A stretch of DNA of 60,894 nucleotides, taken from contig JAOUNK010000001.1 in NCBI GenBank assembly GCA_029881015.1, positions 1 to 60,894 of the forward strand, in the 5' to 3' direction. A program made the translations under genes and the position numbers. Below, in pieces: positions 34,668 through 44,410 of this stretch (its first letter is position 1; every line of letters starts with the position of its first letter). This stretch comes from Gammaproteobacteria bacterium. GTDB taxonomy: Bacteria > Pseudomonadota > Gammaproteobacteria > Steroidobacterales > Woeseiaceae. A model generated the notes under the pieces. That model was given only the letters and a program-made list of their open reading frames with translations. It had not been told where the DNA came from and did no database searches.

Positions 34668-35336
34668 TCAGTCGGGCTTGCTCGCGTCCCCGGGCAAAAA
34701 GACGCTGATGATAAGGTCCGCTATCTCGTCCAGCGTGCCACTGTCGTCGACATCAATGCCGCTGGATAACGGCAGCTCCTTGCCGAGCGCCAGCAGCCCT
34801 CCTGACGACAGGCGAATCATGTTGAAGATCAGCTTGGGATTACCGGGAACGGCGATGCCGAGCTCCTGCAGCTCCCTGATCATGCCAAAGGTGGTTTCGA
34901 AGAACGGCCGGAGATGGGTCTCGACCAGCCAGTTGAGGCGCGGGCTGGCGTAGCTCGCTTCCTGCACCATGACCTTGTGCAATGCTGGCTGGCTCTTTGC
35001 GTAATACACGTAGGCCTTGATCAGGGAAGCCATGCGCTGCTTCGGGCCTTCGTGCTTGTGATGCTCGAGCGACGCGGCAAGCGAGTGCCGGAAATCGCGA
35101 AATACCCTGTCGGCTGCAGCGCGCCAGAGCTTGTCCTTGTTCTGGAAGTGATACGTAATGAGTGGGTGATGCACGCCGGCACGCTCGGCAATGTCGCGCG
35201 TCGAAGTGCCTTTGAAGCCATTTTCCGAGAACGCCTCGATCGCGGCGTCGAGTAACTTCTCCTGGGTGACAATGCTGCGCTGTTGTTGTTTGCGTGTGGT
35301 CTTGGCCGCGACAGCGGCATTAGTTTCTTTTGACAC
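34668..35336 (-). CDS. TetR-family regulator next to the agmatinase gene
   Basis: 222 residues, N-terminal HTH (about 25-70, LLDAAIEAFSENGFKGTSTRDIAERAG, then HHPLITYHF recognition helix) and an all-helical C-terminal domain. It starts at GTG (35334-35336) with no evident Shine-Dalgarno. It is convergent with speB (1-bp gap). An intrinsic-terminator hairpin lies only 18 bp upstream of its start codon. A minus-strand promoter (TTGACT, 16 bp, AATAAA) lies upstream of that hairpin. The target operon is unknown; the polyamine genes are the obvious candidates. Confidence 0.88.
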   Translation of the reverse strand: MSKETNAAVAAKTTRKQQQRSIVTQEKLLDAAIEAFSENGFKGTSTRDIAERAGVHHPLITYHFQNKDKLWRAAADRVFRDFRHSLAASLEHHKHEGPKQRMASLIKAYVYYAKSQPALHKVMVQEASYASPRLNWLVETHLRPFFETTFGMIRELQELGIAVPGNPKLIFNMIRLSSGGLLALGKELPLSSGIDVDDSGTLDEIADLIISVFLPGDASKPD

Positions 35337-35353
35337 TATGTTTACCGAGCCTG

Positions 35354-35389
35354 AAAATAAAACAATCCCGCGCAGGGTAACGGGATTGT
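35354..35389 (-). terminator. Intrinsic terminator in front of the TetR gene
   Basis: On the minus strand: 9-bp perfect stem ACAATCCCG / CGGGATTGT (35381-35389 and 35362-35370), 10-nt loop, then TTTATTTT (35354-35361). It should end transcription of the REC-TonB gene upstream. Its position inside the probable TetR leader also makes it a possible attenuator. Confidence 0.85.
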
Positions 35390-35419
35390 CATATATGGTC
35401 TAGCCTGGAAACGTTTACG

Positions 35420-35464
35420 GCCCGATTTATTCGACAAGGTGGACAAAAGTCAAATAAATCGGGC
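35420..35464 (-). promoter_or_regulatory. Inverted-repeat-flanked promoter upstream of the TetR gene
   Basis: Arms GCCCGATTTATT (35420-35431) and AATAAATCGGGC (35453-35464) form a perfect 12-bp inverted repeat. Between and overlapping them, on the minus strand, are TTGACT (35448-35453), a 16-bp spacer and AATAAA (35426-35431). Both boxes touch the arms, as expected for an autoregulatory operator. It could instead be a 3' hairpin of the REC-TonB mRNA, whose stop is 7 bp upstream. Confidence 0.45.
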
Positions 35465-35471
35465 AATTGCG

Positions 35472-38330
35472 CTACTCGATGGCGAACATCATGCGCACGC
35501 CGGCGCGTTTCTCAACCAGGACGCCGTTCTCGATAACCGGTTCGAATTCCCATTTCTCGACAGCACGCAGTGCGGCGTTGTCAAAGACACCTTCGGGTGT
35601 CGACTCCTTTATCTCGAGATCCTTGACGGATCCGTCCATCGTCACGGTAAAGACGACGTCCACCCAGCCCGACTGGTTGCGGCGCTGTGCGGTGCGCGGG
35701 AACTTCGGCGCGACGTAGCGAGTCCGCGTCAGGGAGCTGATCGAGACAGGTGCCATGTCGCCAGCCGTTGCGGGTGATACTTGCGCCTTGGCGGTGGCCG
35801 GCGGTTCTACGACCGGCTTGGCGGCCGTACCGGCCGCTTCTTTGGTGGTGACAGACGCGTCTGCACTGGCAGGCACAGCATCGACCGTGTCGGCAACCGG
35901 CTCGTCGACGGTCTGCGCGGCGGCCTCGGCGGCGGCCTGCTCGGCAAGGCGGCGCTCGGCGGCTTCCTTTTCGATAGCGGCCTGGCGATTGGCTTCTTCG
36001 ATACGGCGCTGTTCCTGTGCGGCGCGTTGTTCACGCCGGACAATGGCTTCGCGTGCACCTGCCAGGGCGGTCGCCGCAGCCGTCAGCTCGGGATTGGATG
36101 CATCGATCTCACTTGCGTCGTCAAGCAGCGCCTCGGCCGCGTCGAGGTTTCCGGCATCGATTTCCGAGCGAGCCTGCAGAACCAGCTTGCTCGCCACTAC
36201 GTTGAGACCCTGGCGGGCTGCCGTATTCTGCGGATCGCCCGCCAGCATCAATTCATAGTAATAGCGTGCGTTGTCATTGGCCGGGCTCAACAGCATGCCT
36301 TCTGCCAGGCGCGCATTGGCCTTCAGGAGAACGTCGTCTTCCAGCTGCGCGCTGCGCGCCTGGTTCAGTTCGGCGCGGACCACGTCAATCTCGGGGTCGC
36401 CGATGTTCAGCGCGATTGCCGCAGCCACGGAGTTGCCGGCATCCTCGAAACGCCGGTCCCTGATTGCGGCACGGGCATTCGTCAGGTGATTGCGTAACTG
36501 CATCTGCCAAAGCTGAGCCGTCAGGAATGGCAGGCGGGCGTTCCGAGCGTCGACCAGGGCAACGCGCTGCAACGCGGCCTCGGCTTCGTCCACTCGTCCC
36601 TCCAGCAAGGCGGTTTCCGCCATGCCAAGCGCCTGCTGAATCACGGCGTCCAGTTCCGCCGCATGAATCGCGTTCGACCGATCTGCGGCCACCGCGGCCG
36701 CATAGAGTTCTATAGCGTTCGATCCCACCGGGTTATAGATCTGTCCGGCTTCGCGTGCGAGACGTGCCTCGTCGACAAGCGCATCGACATCGACGCTCGC
36801 TTGCGTCTCCGTACCGGCATCGCCTTCTGCATCGGGCGCAGCCGGAGAAGATGCGATCGGGGCGGGCTCGGCAACAGGCGTTGCCATGTCATCGCTGCCC
36901 AGGAACCAGTAGCTGGCGCCGGCGACGGTAAGCGCGACAATCGCCACCAGGCCGATCACTTTCAGTTTTGAAAACAGCGACCCTCCGGAGTCACTGGTCC
37001 TTGCCGGCGTCGGCAGTTCGAGGACGGATTCCTCGGGCCGTGTCGGCGATGGCTCGGCATCGCCTTTGAATTTACTGGTAACCGTGCTGATGAGCCCGGT
37101 CATTGTCGCGGTGAAGCCGGACTCGTCGTCGCCAAAAGCGCTGGACAAGCCTTCGTCGATGGGCGAATCCATCGTCAGCTCACCAAGCGGTGGATCGACC
37201 GGCCTGCGCCTGGCTGCGGCTTGCCGCGCCGGCTGCTGCGCGGGTCGCGGTGCAGGGGCCGGCGTCGCGGTTCTCGCTGCGCCCGGCTTCGGCGCTGCGG
37301 GCCTCGGGGCCGGTTGCGCCTGTGGCTTCGGCGCCGGTTTCGCGGCAGCCCTTGGAGCCGGAGCGGGCCTGGCCGCTGCGGCACCGCTTAACTTGAAGGC
37401 CGCATCCGGCGCTTCCAGGTGGTGTTTTACCGACGCCTCGACCGCGAGGCGGGCACGCCCGGGCGAGACCGGCTTCAACAGGAAGCGGTAGACTTTGCCG
37501 CGATTGATCAGGTCCATGAGCATTTCGCCGTCGTCGCGGCGGCCTGCAACGATCGAGACCAGGCGTGGAGAACCCTTGCGCAGGTGCAAGGTCAGCTGCT
37601 CTACTTTCTGGCCAACCATCGCGGCATCGACGACCGCCACGCCAACCTTGTGTTCGCGGATCAGCGCTTCAGCCTGGGCCAGCGTATTTGCATAGTGCAC
37701 CGAGTGCATGCCGCGCGAAGACTCTTTGATCGTCGTCAGGAATTCCTGGTCTTTCGTGAGTACGAGAACGTCGACCGACCGCGATCCGACAGACGCAGCC
37801 GCCGAGACTTTCGTCGGGTTCAGGGCAGGCATCTGGCCGGTTCCGTCGCTGATTATCGTAGAGCCGTTTTCGGACGTCTCCATAATAATGTGTTCTGCGG
37901 GTTCGTCAGGTATGGCCGCCGTATCGTTGGCCGATTCGGCAAGGGCCATCAGGCGCATTTGCCGGGTGGCGTTGTCGACGAGTTTCAGCAATGAATCGCC
38001 GGTGACGCTGCCACGGACAACCTGGAAGACTTCTTCGTCACTGACAAGTGCTTCGACATCCTGGCTGCTGTTGCCGGCCAGCAGGATGCCCACCATGTCG
38101 GGTGAACGTTTCTTCGCCTCTCGCAAGGCTTCGATGCCGCTCATGCCCGGCAGGTTCTGAGCGGTGATAATGACATTGATCGGGGTTTCGCCGAGGGTAT
38201 TCAAAGCTTCGGTGCCGCTGGTTGCACAATGCACCGTGTAGCGATCGCCAAACCCGGAACTCAACGAGTCGAGCGTGCTTTGCTCGCTGTGCAGCAACAA
38301 CACCTGTGTCTTGAATTGGTTGAACGCCAC
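35472..38330 (-). CDS. Fusion of two degenerate receiver domains, one membrane helix, helical repeats and a TonB C-terminal domain
   Basis: 952 residues, start GTG (38328-38330) with GGAGGAA 6-7 bp upstream. Order: receiver-like domain 1 (about 8-125), in which alanine 57 replaces the phosphoacceptor Asp and the acidic pair is missing (HSEQ); receiver-like domain 2 (about 186-305), which keeps D235 and K286 but has TKD instead of DD; Pro/Ala-rich linker (316-380); single transmembrane helix (about 457-477, VIGLVAIVALTVAG); Ala-rich helical, TPR-like region (about 515-760); Glu/Arg/Ala coiled coil (758-805); and a TonB C-terminal domain (about 863-952, with APKFPRTAQRRNQSGWVDVVFTV and KWEFEPVIENG). 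Ordinary TonB proteins have only a few cytoplasmic residues before the helix. Here about 455 residues of pseudo-receiver and linker face the cytoplasm. It probably links an intracellular signal to outer-membrane energising or to envelope structure; the function is unknown. thrS lies 202 bp upstream on the same strand. Confidence 0.9.
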   Translation of the reverse strand: MAFNQFKTQVLLLHSEQSTLDSLSSGFGDRYTVHCATSGTEALNTLGETPINVIITAQNLPGMSGIEALREAKKRSPDMVGILLAGNSSQDVEALVSDEEVFQVVRGSVTGDSLLKLVDNATRQMRLMALAESANDTAAIPDEPAEHIIMETSENGSTIISDGTGQMPALNPTKVSAAASVGSRSVDVLVLTKDQEFLTTIKESSRGMHSVHYANTLAQAEALIREHKVGVAVVDAAMVGQKVEQLTLHLRKGSPRLVSIVAGRRDDGEMLMDLINRGKVYRFLLKPVSPGRARLAVEASVKHHLEAPDAAFKLSGAAAARPAPAPRAAAKPAPKPQAQPAPRPAAPKPGAARTATPAPAPRPAQQPARQAAARRRPVDPPLGELTMDSPIDEGLSSAFGDDESGFTATMTGLISTVTSKFKGDAEPSPTRPEESVLELPTPARTSDSGGSLFSKLKVIGLVAIVALTVAGASYWFLGSDDMATPVAEPAPIASSPAAPDAEGDAGTETQASVDVDALVDEARLAREAGQIYNPVGSNAIELYAAAVAADRSNAIHAAELDAVIQQALGMAETALLEGRVDEAEAALQRVALVDARNARLPFLTAQLWQMQLRNHLTNARAAIRDRRFEDAGNSVAAAIALNIGDPEIDVVRAELNQARSAQLEDDVLLKANARLAEGMLLSPANDNARYYYELMLAGDPQNTAARQGLNVVASKLVLQARSEIDAGNLDAAEALLDDASEIDASNPELTAAATALAGAREAIVRREQRAAQEQRRIEEANRQAAIEKEAAERRLAEQAAAEAAAQTVDEPVADTVDAVPASADASVTTKEAAGTAAKPVVEPPATAKAQVSPATAGDMAPVSISSLTRTRYVAPKFPRTAQRRNQSGWVDVVFTVTMDGSVKDLEIKESTPEGVFDNAALRAVEKWEFEPVIENGVLVEKRAGVRMMFAIE

Positions 38331-38385
38331 CGTGTTTCCTCCAATGCCTTATGTTTAATCGCACGCGCAGTCCTTGCGTCTTAGA

Positions 38386-38457
38386 AGTATATCCACACGT
38401 ACCGGGCCAAGCGTCGGTCCACAGCGACAGAATACTGAATCTGTGACATGGCGCACA
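38386..38457 (-). promoter_or_regulatory. Candidate -10 box and CRP-like site upstream of the REC-TonB gene
   Basis: Minus-strand -10 TATACT at 38386-38391 about 55 bp upstream of the GTG start, with no good -35. Upstream is TGTGA-N6-GCACA (38442-38457), one mismatch from the CRP/FNR-family half-site pair TGTGA/TCACA, centred near -70 relative to the inferred start. Activator-dependent transcription would explain the weak -35. It lies in the 202-bp gap after thrS, which also holds a GC-rich hairpin (about 38484-38512) without a T-tract. Confidence 0.3.
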
Positions 38458-38532
38458 GTGAAAGTGCAGGTCGCGTCACGTTTGCGGCCCGGGGCGGGCC
38501 ACGAAACGCGACTAAGGGCACCGAGACTGGGC

Positions 38533-40446
38533 TCAGGACCGGTTTTCGACCTCGGTAAGGAGGGCCTCGATGGCGTCGGCGAGCGGCAGGACCTGCTGCT
38601 GTTTCGAGCCAAGGCGGCGAACCGCAACCGTACGGTTTTCGAGCTCTCGCTGGCCCACGGCGAACAATGCCGGGACCTTTGCAACGCTGTGTTCGCGCAC
38701 CTTGTAGGAAATTTTCTCGTTACGCAGGTCGCTATCGGCGCGCAGGCCGGCCGCCCGCAATCTGGCGACGACGTCCAGCGCGTAGTCATTCGCGTCTGAC
38801 GTAATGGTCAGGACTTTCACCTGTTGCGGTGCGAGCCACAGCGGCAGGTTGCCGGCGTGGTGCTCGATCAGTATGCCCATGAAGCGCTCGAGCGAGCCGA
38901 GCATCGCACGGTGCAACATGACGGGAACGTGCTTGTTGCCGTCCTCGCCGATATAGCTGGCACCGAGACGCTCGGGCATATTGAGATCGACCTGGAGGGT
39001 GCCGCACTGCCAGTCACGCCCAATTGCGTCACGTAAAACGAACTCGAGCTTCGGCCCGTAGAACGCGCCTTCCCCGGGATTGTGCGTGTAGTCCAGTCCG
39101 CTCGCTTCGAGTGCTTTCAGGAGCGCTGCTTCAGCCTGGTCCCAAACGGCGTCTTCGCCGACACGCACTTCGGGCCGGTCCGCGAACTTGATGCGCACTT
39201 CATCGAACCCGAAGTCTCTGTAAATACTCAAGATCAGTTTACAGACTGCAATAGACTCATCGGTGATCTGCTCGGGTGTGCAGAAAATATGCGCGTCGTC
39301 CTGGGTGAACGCGCGCACACGCATCATGCCGTGCAGTGCGCCTGAAGGTTCGTAGCGATGACACTTGCCGAACTCGCCCAGCCGCATCGGCAAATCGCGA
39401 TAGCTCTTGATGCCCTGGTTGAATACCTGGATGTGCCCGGGACAGTTCATCGGCTTGATAGCGAAGGTCCGCCCGTCCACGGTCTCCGACGTAAACATGT
39501 TGTCGCCGAACGATTCCCAGTGCCCCGAGCGCTCCCACAGTGAGCGGGCCACCATCTCGGGCGTGTTGACCTCCAGGTAGCCGGCCTCTGCATTCTTCTG
39601 CCGCACATACGAGATCAGCGACTGGAATACGGACCAGCCGTTCGGATGCCAGAAGATGGCACCCGGCGCTTCCTCCTGGAAATGGAAAAGGTCCATGACG
39701 CGGCCGAGGCGACGATGGTCACGCTTCTCGGCTTCCTCGAGCATGAGCAGGTACTTGCGCAGCGCCTTGTCGTTCGACCAGGCCGTGCCATAGATGCGCT
39801 GCAACATCTCGTTGTTCGAATCGCCCCGCCAGTAGGCGCCGGATACGTGCGTCAGCTTGAACGCCTTGCCGAGCTTGCCGGTCGATGGCAGGTGCGGGCC
39901 GCGGCAGAGGTCGATGAATTCACCCTGGCGATACAGGGTCAGGTCTTCATCTGACGGAATGCTCTCGATGATTTCCGCCTTGTACTCTTCGCCGATACCA
40001 CGGAAGAACGCGGCCGCTTTGTCTCGTTCCCAGACCTCACGCTCGATGGACTCGTCGCGGTCCACGATCTCTTGCATACGAGCTTCGATCGTCTCGAGGT
40101 CGGCCTCGGTGAAGGGCTCGGCGCGCGAGAAGTCGTAGTAGAAACCGTTTTCGATCGCCGGGCCGATCGTTACCTGGGTATCGGGCCACAGTTCCTTGAC
40201 GGCTTCGGCAAGGACATGGGCGGCGTCGTGCCGCAATAGCTCGACGCCGTCGTCGGATTCGCGGGTGATGATCTCGACGGCAGCATCGGCATCGATGTCG
40301 CGATTGAGGTCCCGGAGTTCTCCATCGACACGAACTGCGACGGCGGCACGCGCGAGTCCTTCGCCGATACGGGCGGCAATTTCACTGCCGCGAGTGGCAG
40401 CGTCAAACTCCTGCACGGAGCCGTCAGGTAGGGTGATCTTCAGCAT
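38533..40446 (-). CDS. thrS: Threonyl-tRNA synthetase
   Basis: 637 residues, class II synthetase. Domains: TGS (1-60), the second additional/editing domain (about 65-225, with HDAAHVLAEAVKELWP and the zinc-like His-Cys region), catalytic core (about 240-535; FWHPNGWSVFQSL, motif 2 RYEPSGALHGMMRVRAFTQDD, motif 3 GASYIGEDGNKHVPVMLHRAMLGSLERF), and C-terminal anticodon-binding domain. All catalytic zinc ligands (C in NCPGH, H, H) are present. Unlike E. coli, infC-rpmI-rplT do not follow; the REC-TonB gene does. Divergent from glnS with a 59-bp gap built on a perfect inverted repeat. Confidence 0.97.
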   Translation of the reverse strand: MLKITLPDGSVQEFDAATRGSEIAARIGEGLARAAVAVRVDGELRDLNRDIDADAAVEIITRESDDGVELLRHDAAHVLAEAVKELWPDTQVTIGPAIENGFYYDFSRAEPFTEADLETIEARMQEIVDRDESIEREVWERDKAAAFFRGIGEEYKAEIIESIPSDEDLTLYRQGEFIDLCRGPHLPSTGKLGKAFKLTHVSGAYWRGDSNNEMLQRIYGTAWSNDKALRKYLLMLEEAEKRDHRRLGRVMDLFHFQEEAPGAIFWHPNGWSVFQSLISYVRQKNAEAGYLEVNTPEMVARSLWERSGHWESFGDNMFTSETVDGRTFAIKPMNCPGHIQVFNQGIKSYRDLPMRLGEFGKCHRYEPSGALHGMMRVRAFTQDDAHIFCTPEQITDESIAVCKLILSIYRDFGFDEVRIKFADRPEVRVGEDAVWDQAEAALLKALEASGLDYTHNPGEGAFYGPKLEFVLRDAIGRDWQCGTLQVDLNMPERLGASYIGEDGNKHVPVMLHRAMLGSLERFMGILIEHHAGNLPLWLAPQQVKVLTITSDANDYALDVVARLRAAGLRADSDLRNEKISYKVREHSVAKVPALFAVGQRELENRTVAVRRLGSKQQQVLPLADAIEALLTEVENRS

Positions 40447-40453
40447 GCGCGGA

Positions 40454-40497
40454 ATTGTACTCGAATTGCCCCGCGGATAAACAAGTTCGAGTACAAT
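40454..40497. promoter_or_regulatory. Perfect 12-bp inverted repeat with symmetric -10 boxes between thrS and glnS
   Basis: ATTGTACTCGAA (40454-40465) and TTCGAGTACAAT (40486-40497) are exact inverted copies with a 20-bp spacer. Each outer end contains TACAAT, a good -10 hexamer, directed outward at thrS (7 bp from its ATG) and at glnS (8 bp from its ATG). No 17-bp-spaced -35 is found for either; TTGTTT at 19 bp is the best for thrS. An alternative glnS promoter is TTGTAC-N17-TAAACA (40455-40483). Confidence 0.55.
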
Positions 40498-40505
40498 CCG
40501 GGCCC

Positions 40506-42172
<1,667 letters not shown>

Positions 42173-42185
<13 letters not shown>

Positions 42186-42985
42186 CCGTCTCGAATGATG
42201 AGCGGCGCGCCGCGCGCCGAGCCGAGGCCATCGGCCGCGCTGCCTTCCGCGCGGGCGATTTCCACGACACCGAATGAATTGATGAGGGCGAGGTAATCAC
42301 CCGGTTGCGCGCGCCCATAGGTCGTGCGCATTGGGATCTGGTGCCCGGCGATGTCGGCCACGGGTTCGGTGAACGCGTCCAGCAGCTTGCCGTCGATATT
42401 GCTGATCAGGTTCCCGAAAGTGTCGATCGTGATAACCACACCTGTGATCCTGCTCGCAGTTACCACGGGTTCGTCGATCCAGCCGGGTGTCCAGTCACCT
42501 GTGCGTGTCGCGATGTCCTGGATGCGAAGGCGGCCGGCAGCAAGTTCAGCTGCGACCGGGGCAAAGATGTCACGCCCTTGGAACGTGGCACTCGGTGCCG
42601 GCAAGTTCAGCGTGTCCAGCCGGTTCATGTCCAGCTTGAATACCTGCGGGTCGACACAGCTGTCGAGCAGCTGCGCCAGCAGGCCGTTGTCAGGCGCCAT
42701 GAACAGGTGGCCCGCGCACTCCGCGATGAGGATGTCACGCTCGGTGCCGACGCCGGGATCGACGATGGCAAGGTGCACGGACCCTGCGGGAAACCACGGG
42801 TAGGAGCGGCTCACCCAGAATCCGGCTTCAGGCGGCCACTGCGCGGGTATGTCGTGGGCGAGGTCGATGATTCTGGCGTCCGGGTATCGACTCAGGATGA
42901 CGCCTTTCATGACCGCGGCGAACGGGCCCTTGTGACCGAAGTCGGTGGTTATCGTGATGACGCGGGACGGCTGCATGCCGGACAT
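42173..42985 (-). CDS. SAM hydroxide adenosyltransferase, DUF62 (SAM-dependent chlorinase/fluorinase family)
   Basis: 270 residues. The motif ITTDFGHKGPFAAVMKGVIL at the N-terminus and VDPGVGTERD, APDNGLLAQLL and the C-terminal ITIDTFGNLISNI region match DUF62. Characterised members hydrolyse S-adenosylmethionine to adenosine and methionine using hydroxide, while the halogenating branch uses chloride or fluoride. The chlorinase/fluorinase-specific loop cannot be judged by eye, so simple SAM hydrolysis is most likely. It follows yhhQ by 4 bp in the same operon. Confidence 0.9.
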
Positions 42986-42989
42986 CTTA

Positions 42990-43736
42990 TCAGGTCGCTT
43001 CGTGGACTGCGTGCCGCCGGAAATTGCGGCGCGCCCAGTAGATAAACACGGTGTCGATCGCCGCTATGGCGGCCTTGAAGGCGTATTTCGCCGCCCCGAG
43101 AGCGAGGGCGGTCCTGAGGTCGACGATGCCCCACCAGGCAACCAGCGAGTAGATGCTTGTATCCACAACCTGCGACGCCAGCGTAGAGCCGTTGTTGCGC
43201 AGCCAGAGCCAGCGTTCGCCGGTGATGGACTTGATCTTGTGAAACGCCCACACATCGAAGTGCTGGCTGATGTAGTAGGCAAGCAGCGAGCCGAAGATAA
43301 AGCGCGGCGTAAAGTCGACGATGGTTGCAAACGCACTGTGTATGGACGTCGAAAGCTCGGCTGTTCCTGGCTGCGTGCTCGGCAGGTAGAGCAGCGCAAG
43401 ACTGAGCATGATCAGCACGATGACGCTGACGGCGAAACCCATGCGCACCGCCTTGTTCGCCGCTTCTTTGCCGTAGTTCTCGCTCAATACATCGGTTGCG
43501 AAGAAAATGCTCGAGTAGAAGATGACGCCGAGGCTCGTCTGCATACCGAAGATGATGGTGAGCTTCGGACCCTGCAGGTTGGCGAGAATAATGGCGACGG
43601 CGATAGCGATCTGCAGTCCGGCCTTGCCAAAGAACCTGTATAGAACCAGCGTGCAACCTAGATCGACGAACAGGGTCGTCAGCCAGAGAGCCTCCTGGTT
43701 GGCAGCGAAAAACTCGACGATGAACTGCGGGAACAT
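42990..43736 (-). CDS. yhhQ: Queuosine precursor transporter (YhhQ/DUF165 family)
   Basis: 248-residue inner-membrane protein with about six helices. Family signatures: QTSLGVIFYSSIFFATDVLSENYGK with the conserved TDVLSE, FTPRFIFGSLLAYYISQHFDVWAFHKIK, and the C-terminal YAFKAAIAAIDTVFIYW. YhhQ imports preQ0/preQ1 for queuosine salvage. The organism also has queF (12337-13146), so it can both make preQ1 and take up precursors. Operon with the DUF62 gene. Confidence 0.93.
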   Translation of the reverse strand: MFPQFIVEFFAANQEALWLTTLFVDLGCTLVLYRFFGKAGLQIAIAVAIILANLQGPKLTIIFGMQTSLGVIFYSSIFFATDVLSENYGKEAANKAVRMGFAVSVIVLIMLSLALLYLPSTQPGTAELSTSIHSAFATIVDFTPRFIFGSLLAYYISQHFDVWAFHKIKSITGERWLWLRNNGSTLASQVVDTSIYSLVAWWGIVDLRTALALGAAKYAFKAAIAAIDTVFIYWARRNFRRHAVHEAT

Positions 43737-43745
43737 ACGCCGAGT

Positions 43746-44402
43746 CTATGTCTGCGGCGCCATGTCTGCCAGTTTGTCGAGATGCCAGTCCGCGTTGCCG
43801 AACAGCGTACAGATGGTCGTGAGGCGCTTGAAGAAGTGCGCTACGTCGAGATCCCAGGTAACCCCCATGCCGCCATGGATCTGGATCGCGTCTTCTCCCA
43901 GCTTCTTGCCCTCGGTCCCGATCAGGTACTTGATCGCGCTGACAGCGCGCTTGCTGTTGTCGCCGTCGGCCGCGCGCGTCATCGCAGACCACATCAGCAG
44001 TGACTGCGCCTGCTCGCAGGCCATCAACATGTCGACCATGCGGTGCTGCAATTCCTGGAAACTCCCGATCGGAACGCCAAACTGCTTGCGGTTCTTCGAG
44101 TACTCCACCGTCTTGTCTTTGAGAACCTGCACGATGCCAACGGCATGCGCGTTCAGAGCGAACAGCGTGATGCCGTTTTCGTCGCCGGACTTGCCCGACG
44201 TGCGTGCCGGTACGATCACGAGGTCGGCACTGCCGCCGTTCGGGACCAGGCCCTTGTTGCCGTTCAGGACCCAGGCGTCACCATCCCGGTCAGCCGTGGT
44301 TGCAACGCTGGTCAGCGCATAGCGTGCCTGCGGTTCATTGTTGATGAACTTGCCGACGCTGTCCGCCAGCATCGTCTGTATTTCCGTGTACGCAAAATCC
44401 AT
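43746..44402 (-). pseudogene. Acyl-CoA dehydrogenase with two internal in-frame deletions
   Basis: The open frame codes for 218 residues, while this family is about 375-380 long. It starts normally (MDFAYTEIQTMLADSVGKF) and ends normally (IQIHGGMGVTWDLDVAHFFKRL and a C-terminal tail). The segment between residues 23 and 24 jumps from the first helix straight to PQARYALTS, losing about 85 residues of the N-terminal helical domain. Near FALNAHAVGIVQVL a further stretch of about 55-60 residues of the middle beta-domain is missing. Both losses keep the frame. The remaining core cannot form a complete FAD/acyl-CoA site, so I call it a degraded gene; an assembly deletion is an alternative. It is 8 bp downstream of the other acyl-CoA dehydrogenase gene, which is also interrupted. 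Confidence 0.75.
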
Positions 44403-44410
44403 GGTGCTAC

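Noticed and set aside
36000..37500. Ala/Pro-rich repeats in the REC-TonB gene considered as a DNA repeat array
   Set aside because: The repeats are low-complexity protein linker and coiled coil, not a regular nucleotide repeat unit with conserved spacing.
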